Assembly (NCBI GenBank): GCA_900771365.1 | Contig: CAAGNU010000283.1 | Location: 1-14,786 of the forward strand | DNA from: Bacteroidales bacterium | GTDB taxonomy: Bacteria > Bacteroidota > Bacteroidia > Bacteroidales > P3 | DNA: 14,786 nucleotides | Direction: 5' to 3' | Part shown: positions 6,626 to 12,982 of the stretch, in pieces | Layout of the letters: every line of letters begins with the position of its first letter | Numbering within the stretch: the stretch's first letter is position 1 | Notes under the pieces: generated by a model | The model's input: the letters and a program-made list of their open reading frames with translations, nothing else | Database searches by the model: none | Told to the model about the DNA's origin: nothing | Translations under genes and position numbers: made by a program

Positions 6626-7244
6626 CATAAGCCTCATCCTGCCCACCACTGTGGCAGCCCTGCTGTGGTTCTTCATGTTCTCGCCTTGGACGACGGGGAT
6701 GGCAAACTTCTGGATTACCATGACCGGCTCGGCCGTGTGCCTCACCAGTTTGGCTCTGCTGATGCAGCACGACACACTGACTGTGCTGAAGCAGCATTTC
6801 TCGTGGAGGCAGCTTCTTGGGGGGCTTGCCTTGGCGGCATTCTTATGGGGCGTTTTCTGGGTAGGAGACAAGGTTTCGTCATACATGTTCGGCTTTGCAC
6901 GTCAGCAAGTTAATAGTATCTACGGAATGAAGACGGGTCTGCCGCTATGGGGGATAGCCTTGTTGCTGCTCTTCGTGATAGGCCCTGCTGAAGAACTGTT
7001 CTGGCGCGGATTTGTGCAAAGAAAGATGTCTGCCAAATGGGGCGAGAATTGGGGCTTCATCATCGCCACGGCAATCTATACGCTCATCCATATCTGGTCG
7101 TTCAACTTCATGCTCATCATGGCCGCCTTGGTGTGCGGCGTAATATGGGGAGGGCTGTACAGGCTTCAGCCTAAATGGCTTCCCGCACTTGTGATTTCAC
7201 ATGCCGTATGGGATGCCTGCGTCTTTGTGGTGTTTCCTATTTAA
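6609..7244 (+). CDS. CPBP-family intramembrane metalloprotease (CAAX protease/bacteriocin-processing type)
   Basis: The protein has the three motifs of PF02517: E128-E129-LFW-R133 (EExxxR), H161 in IYTLIHIW (FxxxH-like) and H198-AVW-D202 (HxxxD/N, the N/D position being Asp). These glutamates and histidines form the metal or general-base site in the Rce1-like fold. About six hydrophobic segments are visible and no signal peptide is needed. Start choice is unsure: TTG at 6609 gives 211 residues and overlaps the prenyltransferase end by 17 nt, suggesting translational coupling. The first ATG, 6675, would cut off half of the first membrane helix, and a GTG lies at 6651. I favour TTG. Bacterial members are linked to bacteriocin self-immunity or prenyl-protein-like processing, but the substrate here is unknown. 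Confidence 0.85.
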   Translation: MQRSSNISLILPTTVAALLWFFMFSPWTTGMANFWITMTGSAVCLTSLALLMQHDTLTVLKQHFSWRQLLGGLALAAFLWGVFWVGDKVSSYMFGFARQQVNSIYGMKTGLPLWGIALLLLFVIGPAEELFWRGFVQRKMSAKWGENWGFIIATAIYTLIHIWSFNFMLIMAALVCGVIWGGLYRLQPKWLPALVISHAVWDACVFVVFPI

Positions 7245-7322
7245 GAGGACAAAGATGCAGCCTTGCAGCAAACTACAAGGAAGGGAATTGGGGGAAACTG
7301 GGCGATTTCTACCTTATCGGAA

Positions 7323-7631
7323 TCAGGGTTCTTCGACCGTCTCGATAAGAAAACTCACAGGGCGGAAGCCGTCGTTACAGCTAATCATGGCACTATTCGG
7401 ATTTTTCATCCAGCCATCATAGAAATTGCCTCCTCCCGAGGCCAGGACTTCGACAAACTCGCGCATCGTCTTCCATGCCTCCTCACAAAGGCCTTCGGGC
7501 CTTGCGCCATCCTCGCTCACCCACGTCATGCCCTCACAGACATCGCAGGTATGCTCTATCGGGTTCTCATATTGAAGCTGCAAATCCTTATAATCAGCCT
7601 TTCGAATAGCGGTAATTTTCACTTTTGGCAT
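7323..7631 (-). CDS. TIGR04076-family small cysteine-containing protein
   Basis: This protein of 102 residues fits the uncharacterised family TIGR04076. Visible signs are an opening KVKITAIRK, cysteines at 29, 32 and 49, the segment RPEGLCEEAWKTMREFVEVL (44-63), the glycine run ASGGG, and the closing ISCNDGFRPVSFLIE (83-97). The repeated cysteines hint at a metal or redox site, but the family has no established role. ATG 7631 is used instead of the in-frame TTG at 7640. The gene is convergent with the CPBP gene (79 nt between stops) and divergent from the hydrolase. I found no good -7 element upstream on this strand. Confidence 0.85.
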   Translation of the reverse strand: MPKVKITAIRKADYKDLQLQYENPIEHTCDVCEGMTWVSEDGARPEGLCEEAWKTMREFVEVLASGGGNFYDGWMKNPNSAMISCNDGFRPVSFLIETVEEP

Positions 7632-7807
7632 AATGCTCAATCTTATTTTTTTTCAAAAACGCAAATTTTCATTAATTATTGTGCAAAAATGCGTATCATA
7701 TCTATATATCTGTTTTTTATAACCTGCGTACCGCCCCTCGTAACATCGTTTTGAAAGGCATAGAAGATAAAAAAAGTGGGTAAAAAGTCATATTGTTAAT
7801 TTTTTTT

Positions 7808-7819
7808 CGTATCTTTGCA
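7808..7819 (+). promoter_or_regulatory. Promoter -7 element almost touching the hydrolase start codon
   Basis: CGTATCTTTGCA contains TATCTTTG at 7810-7817. Only 4 nt separate the element from ATG 7822, so transcription should start at or next to the start codon. No TTTG stands at the usual 19-20 nt upstream; the nearest TTG (7793-7795) is 14 nt away. Either the mRNA is leaderless or nearly so, or the true promoter is elsewhere. Confidence 0.6.
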
Positions 7820-7821
7820 CT

Positions 7822-8841
7822 ATGAATAAGAAAAATATCCTACTAATAATACTGCTCACCATTCTCCCATTCTGGGGCACATCACAGACGCTCACGGCTT
7901 ATCGCAACACAGTTTCGAACGGGTACAATTTTTGGGTTTGCACGCCCAAAGACTACGACTCTTTGCAGTCCGAGACACCTATCGTCCTCTTCCTGCATGG
8001 CGCGAGCCTTTGCGGCAACAACCTGGAACGCGTCCGTCGCTACGGGCCTCTTGACGCCCTCGCTATGGGCCGCCAGATTGACGCGCTCATCATTGCCCCT
8101 CAGAACCCTGGCGGAGCATGGAATCCCGAGAGAATCAACAACATAGTTGATTGGGTATATGAGCATTACGCAGGCGACACAAACCGACTTTACGTCCTCG
8201 GCATGAGCCTCGGAGGATACGGCACCATCGATTATTCTGCAGCCCATTCCGAGCGTGTCGCAGCAGCCATGGCCCTCTGCGGAGGCGGCAACCCCAAATC
8301 ATACTGCGGCCTGAACGAGCTCCCTCTCTGGATTATCCACGGCACAGCCGACAGGGCTGTGAGCGTGAGCCAGTCGCAGAAGGTTGTTTCCGCTATGGCA
8401 AAATGTGGCGACAGCCCGCGTCTGATATTCACAAAACTGCCTGGCGTAGACCATGGCGGACTGGCAAGAGCCTTCTATATATCAGAGACTTATGACTGGC
8501 TCTTCTCTCATCGTTTAGACGACCCTGACCGTCCCGTGAACCGCGACTACTCCATCACTATCGATCGCCTTCACAAGGCATATAAAGACATAGACCGCAA
8601 GGCTAACCACTTGGTTGTTCGAAACGGCAAAACCCCTGCCACGGATAAAGCCTCAACCACATCCGAAGAGAAGGCTTCCGCATCCAACAGCGGAGACGCT
8701 CAGTATCATACTATTAAAAAAGGCGACACCCTCGGTGCTATAGCCAAACGCTATCACACTACGGTGAAAAAGCTCTGCCAACTAAACAATATGTCGGAGA
8801 GCACAATCCTCAGAATCGGCAAGAAACTTCGCGTGAAATAA
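7822..8841 (+). CDS. Exported alpha/beta hydrolase (esterase/peptidase-like) with C-terminal LysM domain
   Basis: This 339-residue protein has an N-terminal signal sequence (MNKKNILLIILLTILPFWG) and an alpha/beta hydrolase domain (about 30-230). The oxyanion-side motif is LFLHGASLCGNN (57-67), the nucleophile elbow GMSLGG has Ser129, and the other likely triad members are Asp177 (HGTAD) and His211 (VDHGG). It resembles the phospholipase/carboxylesterase, feruloyl-esterase and prolyl-oligopeptidase-like groups. After a Ser/Thr/Ala-rich linker (about 268-293) comes one LysM repeat (about 295-338: YHTIKKGDTLGAIAKRYHTT), which binds N-acetylglucosamine polymers such as peptidoglycan. That suggests an enzyme held at the periplasmic cell wall. 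ATG 7822 is required for the signal peptide. The stop is followed directly by a strong hairpin. Confidence 0.88.
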   Translation: MNKKNILLIILLTILPFWGTSQTLTAYRNTVSNGYNFWVCTPKDYDSLQSETPIVLFLHGASLCGNNLERVRRYGPLDALAMGRQIDALIIAPQNPGGAWNPERINNIVDWVYEHYAGDTNRLYVLGMSLGGYGTIDYSAAHSERVAAAMALCGGGNPKSYCGLNELPLWIIHGTADRAVSVSQSQKVVSAMAKCGDSPRLIFTKLPGVDHGGLARAFYISETYDWLFSHRLDDPDRPVNRDYSITIDRLHKAYKDIDRKANHLVVRNGKTPATDKASTTSEEKASASNSGDAQYHTIKKGDTLGAIAKRYHTTVKKLCQLNNMSESTILRIGKKLRVK

Positions 8842-8842
8842 G

Positions 8843-8870
8843 CTTCATCCGCCAAGTACGGCTGATGAAG
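8843..8870. terminator. Bidirectional hairpin between convergent genes
   Basis: CTTCATC (8843-8849) pairs perfectly with GATGAAG (8864-8870). After one mismatch, GCC (8851-8853) pairs with GGC (8860-8862) around a 6-nt loop. It lies between the hydrolase stop (8841) and the YARHG-gene stop (8881), so it is placed to end transcription from both sides. No T-run follows on either strand, so efficient intrinsic termination is not certain. Confidence 0.65.
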
Positions 8871-8880
8871 GGCGAAGAGG

Positions 8881-10641
8881 CTATTCATACAGCCTAAAAT
8901 AGGTCTTCTCATAACATGAGTTGAACTCGGCACAAGTCTCGTTTCTCCAACTGGGGTATGAGAGGTTACGGATGATGGCGAACTCCTCGAAGACATCCAC
9001 TCGAAGGGCGGCCTCACAGGCGGGAAATGCTACACGGAACTGTCCATTCTTCATTATCGGACTCCTGCTTTGGTCATCCATATTGCTTTGCGAAGCCTTC
9101 TGGCCTGTCCAACAAGTCACATGGAAATCATAATCGACCTTTCCGTCTTTGATATTCATCTGCAACAGATTCTTATAATCATTCCCATCATCGGGCAAAC
9201 GTTTTGCAGCATATCGCAGATTACCATCCTTGACCGGGGTGAAAGCCACGGGGATATCGGCCGGGCGGGCGACGATGCTGTCGAAACGCATTACGCTCTC
9301 GTTTCCTGTTGAGTCTTCACGAAAGACCTTTGCGGTGCCGTCCTCTTCGATATACACCCTCAGATAATCAATATGGTTGCCCCAGAAGTCGAATCGATGA
9401 AGACTGTAGAACGGTTTCTGATAGCAGTCTATCAAAAAGTCGCCAATCAAGAAATCGGGGTCGGTCAAACGCTCATGAGTATCCATAACCCTAACAGCAT
9501 AATGTCCTGCTACCACACCATCACTTCTCACCTCCATGACCAACAAAACAGGCATTTTGTCCGCCTCATGGCTCATCCAGGCATATTCTTTCACCGTGGT
9601 GGTCATAGGGATAACCATCTGAGGCCTGCCTTGCGGCTCAACTTTTTTTCGCTCAAACGATTCGACATACTTGATAAGCTGGAGGTTAGTTGTCTCTAAT
9701 TGCGACAGCTTCACATTCGCGTTATTATCATTCGGCCAGTACCACAGCTCATTATAGAAATGCTGCTGAAGCTTTTGGTCGGAGAACTGATAGCCTTGGC
9801 GAGCGAACATCTCATTGCGCATCAATCTGAGCGACTCATTGTTGTATTTATTTAAAAGTCCGCATGTAAGGGGACGAGACGAAGCCTGCGGGAAATGGCC
9901 TTGAACAGGGGTTGTACTCCACTTTTTGCGAAGAGTCATCAGCAGCTTGCCTTTCTCATACCAGTCCTCTGGATCTGTGCCACCTAACACAGCCTCGTAC
10001 AGGTTTAATCCCGTGGAAGTTATCTTATACCACACACGCTCCCCATTACTTAGAACCAGCATAGGATTTGGAAAACCGATTAAATCTTCCCAAAAGACAT
10101 AGCTGAGGGTATCGATAGGCTTGGTGCCATCCTCACGCACAATCTGATAGGGAGAAATGCGGGTATAGCGCCATGCCTCATCGCCCGCATACACACCCTC
10201 TATCATGCTGTTCATATCATCCTCGACAATCTGGCGAAAGACTTTTAAGGTCGTATCCGAATTCCAAATCGGAGAAGGCGACTCAAATCGCGTCCAGATG
10301 CGCGACAAAGCCCTACCTTTTCTGTGAAAGTTGCTATAGAAAAGCAACACCTCGCTCCTACCCTCAGGCATTTCAAGAAATGTGTGGACAACACTATCTG
10401 TAGTATATTCATCCTTATGGACTTGATATGTCTCGCTAAAGGTATTCGGATTGTCCGTTTTGAGCAGATTATCACCCCAGCCGCCTTCGTGCAGATTTCC
10501 GCCCAAAAAGAGGACAGAGGTGTCAGTATTCGTGGCTTGATAAAAGCACGAACCATCATGCCAATAGGAGCCATCTTGGATCTGAGCAAAGGAAAATTCT
10601 GCCCAGAACAATACGAATACTATTAATATGGTCTTTTTCAT
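8881..10641 (-). CDS. Secreted YARHG-domain protein
   Basis: Counted from ATG 10641 the protein has 586 residues. It has a signal peptide (MKKTILIVFVLFWAEFSFA, then Q20) and a YARHG domain near 262-327 (LRLMRNEMFARQGYQFSD, then FYNELWYWP), a short family (PF13308) found in secreted or surface proteins of unknown function. The remaining parts, an N-terminal beta-rich region (21-250) and a C-terminal region (330-586), match nothing I can name. I see no T9SS sorting domain and no lipobox cysteine, so a periplasmic protein is likely. A 36-bp tandem duplication supplies a second in-frame start, ATG 10677, which would add MKKTILNPQLSI before the signal peptide. ATG 10641 gives the cleaner signal peptide. 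It follows folA on the same strand. Confidence 0.82.
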   Translation of the reverse strand: MKKTILIVFVLFWAEFSFAQIQDGSYWHDGSCFYQATNTDTSVLFLGGNLHEGGWGDNLLKTDNPNTFSETYQVHKDEYTTDSVVHTFLEMPEGRSEVLLFYSNFHRKGRALSRIWTRFESPSPIWNSDTTLKVFRQIVEDDMNSMIEGVYAGDEAWRYTRISPYQIVREDGTKPIDTLSYVFWEDLIGFPNPMLVLSNGERVWYKITSTGLNLYEAVLGGTDPEDWYEKGKLLMTLRKKWSTTPVQGHFPQASSRPLTCGLLNKYNNESLRLMRNEMFARQGYQFSDQKLQQHFYNELWYWPNDNNANVKLSQLETTNLQLIKYVESFERKKVEPQGRPQMVIPMTTTVKEYAWMSHEADKMPVLLVMEVRSDGVVAGHYAVRVMDTHERLTDPDFLIGDFLIDCYQKPFYSLHRFDFWGNHIDYLRVYIEEDGTAKVFREDSTGNESVMRFDSIVARPADIPVAFTPVKDGNLRYAAKRLPDDGNDYKNLLQMNIKDGKVDYDFHVTCWTGQKASQSNMDDQSRSPIMKNGQFRVAFPACEAALRVDVFEEFAIIRNLSYPSWRNETCAEFNSCYEKTYFRLYE

Positions 10642-10695
10642 GATTGATAATTGTGGATTTAATATGGTCTTTTTCATGATTGATAATTGTGGATT
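10623..10695 (-). repeat. 36-bp perfect tandem duplication over a translation start
   Basis: The units 10623-10658 and 10659-10694 are identical over 36 bp, with the match running one base further. Each contains the minus-strand start ATGAAAAAGACCATATTAA preceded by the same upstream sequence. Because 36 is a multiple of three, both ATGs (10677 and 10641) are in frame with the YARHG gene. The duplication lies between the folA stop (10696) and the signal peptide. Confidence 0.95.
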
Positions 10696-11244
10696 CTAAA
10701 TAAAGGCCTTACCTGGCTTTCTGACATAGTCGGCGTAGGCGAACCAAAGGCCAGTCTCTTCATCCTGCTGGCGTTCGGTTATCTTCACTTGGACAAACTC
10801 GGACATATCAATCTTGGGGAAATAGACATCGGCTTCAAAATCTTGATACACCCATGTGATATACAAGTTGTTGACCAATGGGAGAAACTCCTTATACATC
10901 GTTGCTCCGCCCATTATGAACACCTCTTCCTCGCCCTGAACCATCTTGAGCGCCTCGGCCACAGTATGCGCCACTTCGAGCGTCCCCGTAGCCGTCTCGG
11001 GCACATCATAATGGAAGTTCAAATCGTGCGTGACCACGATATTACGGCGTTTGGGAAGCGGTTTCTTGGGCAAAGAGTCAAATGTTTTGCGTCCCATAAT
11101 CACGGTATGGCCGCTTGTGAGCGACTTGAAGCGCTTCAAGTCATCACTGATATGCCACAAAAGGTCGTTATCCTTGCCAATAGCCATATTTTGCGCACAG
11201 GCTACGATTATAGAAAGATTCTGTTTCGGATGGATATCTATCAT
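10696..11244 (-). CDS. folA: Dihydrofolate reductase
   Basis: This 182-residue protein is a classic DHFR (PF00186), which reduces dihydrofolate to tetrahydrofolate with NADPH for thymidylate, purine and glycine metabolism. Visible motifs are LSIIVACAQNMAIGKDNDLLW (10-30), DDLKRFKSLTSGHTVIMGRKTFDSL (34-58), the NADPH-loop VFIMGGATMYKEFLP (108-122) and LYITWVYQDFEADVYFP (128-143). D35 aligns with the catalytic Asp27 of E. coli, and the preceding residues WHIS replace the more usual WxLP. ATG 11244 is used; an upstream TTG at 11277 would add 11 residues encoded by the heptamer repeat. It lies 59 nt downstream of hydF and probably shares its transcript. Confidence 0.95.
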   Translation of the reverse strand: MIDIHPKQNLSIIVACAQNMAIGKDNDLLWHISDDLKRFKSLTSGHTVIMGRKTFDSLPKKPLPKRRNIVVTHDLNFHYDVPETATGTLEVAHTVAEALKMVQGEEEVFIMGGATMYKEFLPLVNNLYITWVYQDFEADVYFPKIDMSEFVQVKITERQQDEETGLWFAYADYVRKPGKAFI

Positions 11245-11272
11245 GTGAAATGTGATTTGTGATTTGTGAACT
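11245..11272 (-). repeat. Four heptamer repeats directly upstream of folA
   Basis: GTGAAAT, GTGATTT, GTGATTT and GTGAACT lie head to tail at 11245-11272, a 7-bp period with GTGA constant. On the minus strand they read (AGTTCAC)(AAATCAC)(AAATCAC)(ATTTCAC) ending exactly at the folA ATG. This places a slippage-prone tract in the initiation region. Confidence 0.8.
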
Positions 11273-11303
11273 GACAATTGACGGCAAACACTCGATTCTT
11301 AAT

Positions 11304-12500
11304 TCATAAAAACATCCTCATGCTTCTTTCGAAGATGCCGTTCATATAGGCTATTGCGAGGCCATAGTTGCTCACAGGCACGCCCGCATCAATAGCAGGG
11401 GCAAGACGTGAGGCCAACTGCTTGGGCGTCACCACGCAACCGCCACACTGTATCACTAAGGCATAATCTGTGACAGGCCTTGTCAAAGCAGAGAAACCCG
11501 CCACGGTTTCACATTCCAAGCTCTTGCCCGTGTATTTAGCCAAAAGTTTAGGCAGCTTCACACGCCCTATATCCTCGCATGTCACATTATGCGTACAGCT
11601 TTCGAGCATCAGCACCCTGTCCCCATCTATTAGTCCATCAATTGCTGGCGTGCCTTTCACATACTCCTCGAACAAGCCCTTGGCACGAGCCAGAACAACG
11701 CTGAAACTTGTGAGAGGAACCTCTTCCGGGACAATCTTGGAGACTATTCCATAAACCTGGCTATCCGTGATAACCAATTGAGGCGCAGACTTCAGGCCAG
11801 TCAAGGTAGCCTCTAATTCCGTCTCACGACAAACAACAGCACGGGCATGATTGTCCAAAATGTCGCGCAAAACCTGAACCTGAGGAAGAATCATACGACC
11901 TTCTGGGGCGGAACTATCTATGGGAGTGACCATTACAACCGTGTCACCCTCTGCGACTACATCTCCAAGAAGGCTCTTGTACATATATGCCGTCTCAGGG
12001 AGCGTCTCACGAATAAGGTGCGTAAGTGGCTCACGAAGCGAGATGTCCTTAACCGTGAGGACAAAGACCTGAGTAGCATAATCAGCCTCAATCCGCTCCA
12101 GCAAAGCCCTATCTGGGCACATCTTATCGGCCTGAGAATAAATCAAGATAAAGGGAATGCCACGCTTGCGACACGTCTCGACAAGCATCACCTCCTCGGC
12201 ATCAAAACGGTTATTTGTGAATAGGATAAGGGCTAAATCGGCTTGTTCGAGCATCTCCAAACTCTTCTCGATACGCATTCTTCCCACCATGCCCTCATCA
12301 TCAATACCTGCCGTATCAATCCAAACCACAGGTCCCACCCCACCGATTTCCATGGTCTTCTTCACGGGGTCCGTAGTCGTTCCAGCCAAATCGGACACGA
12401 TAGCAATCTCCTGCCCCGTCAAAAAGTTGACAAGCGAACTCTTGCCGTAATTCCTACGACCGAAAATGCCAATATGAGGTTTTAATTCGTTACCTTTCAT
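11304..12500 (-). CDS. hydF: [FeFe]-hydrogenase H-cluster maturation GTPase HydF
   Basis: This 398-residue protein is HydF, the GTPase scaffold on which HydE and HydG assemble the 2Fe subcluster before transfer to apo-hydrogenase. The N-terminal GTPase has a P-loop GRRNYGKSS (14-22), switch I GTTTDP (40-45) and Walker B DTAGIDD (62-68). The C-terminal cluster domain has C302-T-H304 and Q351-C352-G-G-C355. The family signature is CxH...HCxxC, so the second histidine is replaced by Gln here. The GTP-base motif NKxD also appears as SQAD (about 122-125). ATG 12500 is preferred to the TTG before it. No hydE, hydG or hydrogenase gene is in the window. It heads a likely hydF-folA-YARHG unit, but I see no canonical -7 element; TACGATTTG near 12540 is one base too long. 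Confidence 0.94.
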   Translation of the reverse strand: MKGNELKPHIGIFGRRNYGKSSLVNFLTGQEIAIVSDLAGTTTDPVKKTMEIGGVGPVVWIDTAGIDDEGMVGRMRIEKSLEMLEQADLALILFTNNRFDAEEVMLVETCRKRGIPFILIYSQADKMCPDRALLERIEADYATQVFVLTVKDISLREPLTHLIRETLPETAYMYKSLLGDVVAEGDTVVMVTPIDSSAPEGRMILPQVQVLRDILDNHARAVVCRETELEATLTGLKSAPQLVITDSQVYGIVSKIVPEEVPLTSFSVVLARAKGLFEEYVKGTPAIDGLIDGDRVLMLESCTHNVTCEDIGRVKLPKLLAKYTGKSLECETVAGFSALTRPVTDYALVIQCGGCVVTPKQLASRLAPAIDAGVPVSNYGLAIAYMNGIFERSMRMFL

Positions 12501-12680
12501 CAATTATAAATCTTAAATAATGGCAGATTTTGAATCCAAATCGTAAACGAAAGTCTTTAATTCAAAACAGCCATTTGGTTTTTATACCGAAATAACGCAA
12601 CAAAACAGAATTTAGTATATAGATGGACACTTTTTTAGCCTCTTCCGAAACAATTTTGAGACAGACTAACTCAAGGGAAA

Positions 12681-12714
12681 CTTCGCCATAACTTCGCTCA
12701 AGCTTCGCTTCTCG
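12681..12714 (+). repeat. CTTCGCT array, locus 2 (three heptamers, 11-bp period)
   Basis: CTTCGCC, CTTCGCT and CTTCGCT start at 12681, 12692 and 12703, exactly 11 bp apart, and are followed by TCTCG as at locus 1. The 4-nt spacers are ATAA and CAAG. Confidence 0.75.
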
Positions 12715-12858
12715 TGCCTACCTTGGGTGACACCTCAAAGGAGATGGGACAAGTCCTCTCAAAAGAAAAAACGTCTCACTCTTCTATCTTACCTATCGAA
12801 AGCCTATCGACTCTCAATCCGACTGATACAGAGCACTATTTCAGCAAGATAAGATATA

Positions 12859-12879
12859 GAATCGAATGAATCGAATGAG
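12859..12879 (+). repeat. GAATCGAAT 9-bp tandem repeat (two copies)
   Basis: GAATCGAAT occurs at 12859-12867 and 12868-12876, followed by GAG. The 12-mer GAATCGAATGAG at 12868-12879 is identical to 5286-5297 in the other repeat-rich gap. Function unknown. Confidence 0.6.
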
Positions 12880-12963
12880 CCTCTGCGACTTCTCAATACC
12901 TACCTATATCGATTTTTTGATTACAGCTATCGGAAAGAAAAAATCGCTATGTGCTATTTTTTT

Positions 12964-12975
12964 CGTATCTTTGCA
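12964..12975 (+). promoter_or_regulatory. Promoter -7 element of the GNAT-HD / DUF456 unit
   Basis: CGTATCTTTGCA contains TATCTTTG at 12966-12973. ATG 12983 follows after only 9 nt, implying a leader of a few bases. No clear TTTG stands at the expected -33 position. The placement argues that the true start is ATG 12983 rather than the upstream in-frame ATG 12866. Confidence 0.7.
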
Positions 12976-12982
12976 TTCTCAA

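Larger units (their letters stand above)
12501..12963. other. Repeat-rich intergenic region between hydF and the GNAT-HD gene
   Basis: No gene is supported here; the open frame running into 12983 from upstream crosses the promoter. Contents include the locus-2 CTTCGCT array (12681-12714), a hairpin at 12741-12760 (GAGATGGGACAAGTCCTCTC) followed by an A-rich run, and a 9-bp tandem repeat GAATCGAAT at 12859-12876, part of which (GAATCGAATGAG) is shared with 5286-5297. AACGAAAGTC at 12546-12555 also occurs beside the locus-1 array. The region serves two divergent genes, so some of this may be regulatory. Confidence 0.6.

Noticed and set aside
5998..6630. 210-codon open frame inside the prenyltransferase
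   Set aside because: It is a +2 frame shadow rich in Arg/His/Pro from GC-rich codons; the prenyltransferase frame holds both aspartate motifs.
6609..7244. Considered part of a bacteriocin immunity locus
   Set aside because: No bacteriocin precursor, leader peptide or ABC exporter gene lies nearby; the neighbour is a prenyltransferase.
12537..12546. TACGATTTG considered as the hydF promoter
   Set aside because: It has one base too many between TA and TTTG compared with the six exact elements in the window, and no -33 partner was clear.
12741..12760. Hairpin considered as a terminator
   Set aside because: It lies far upstream of both flanking genes' starts, and is followed by A's rather than T's on the plus strand.
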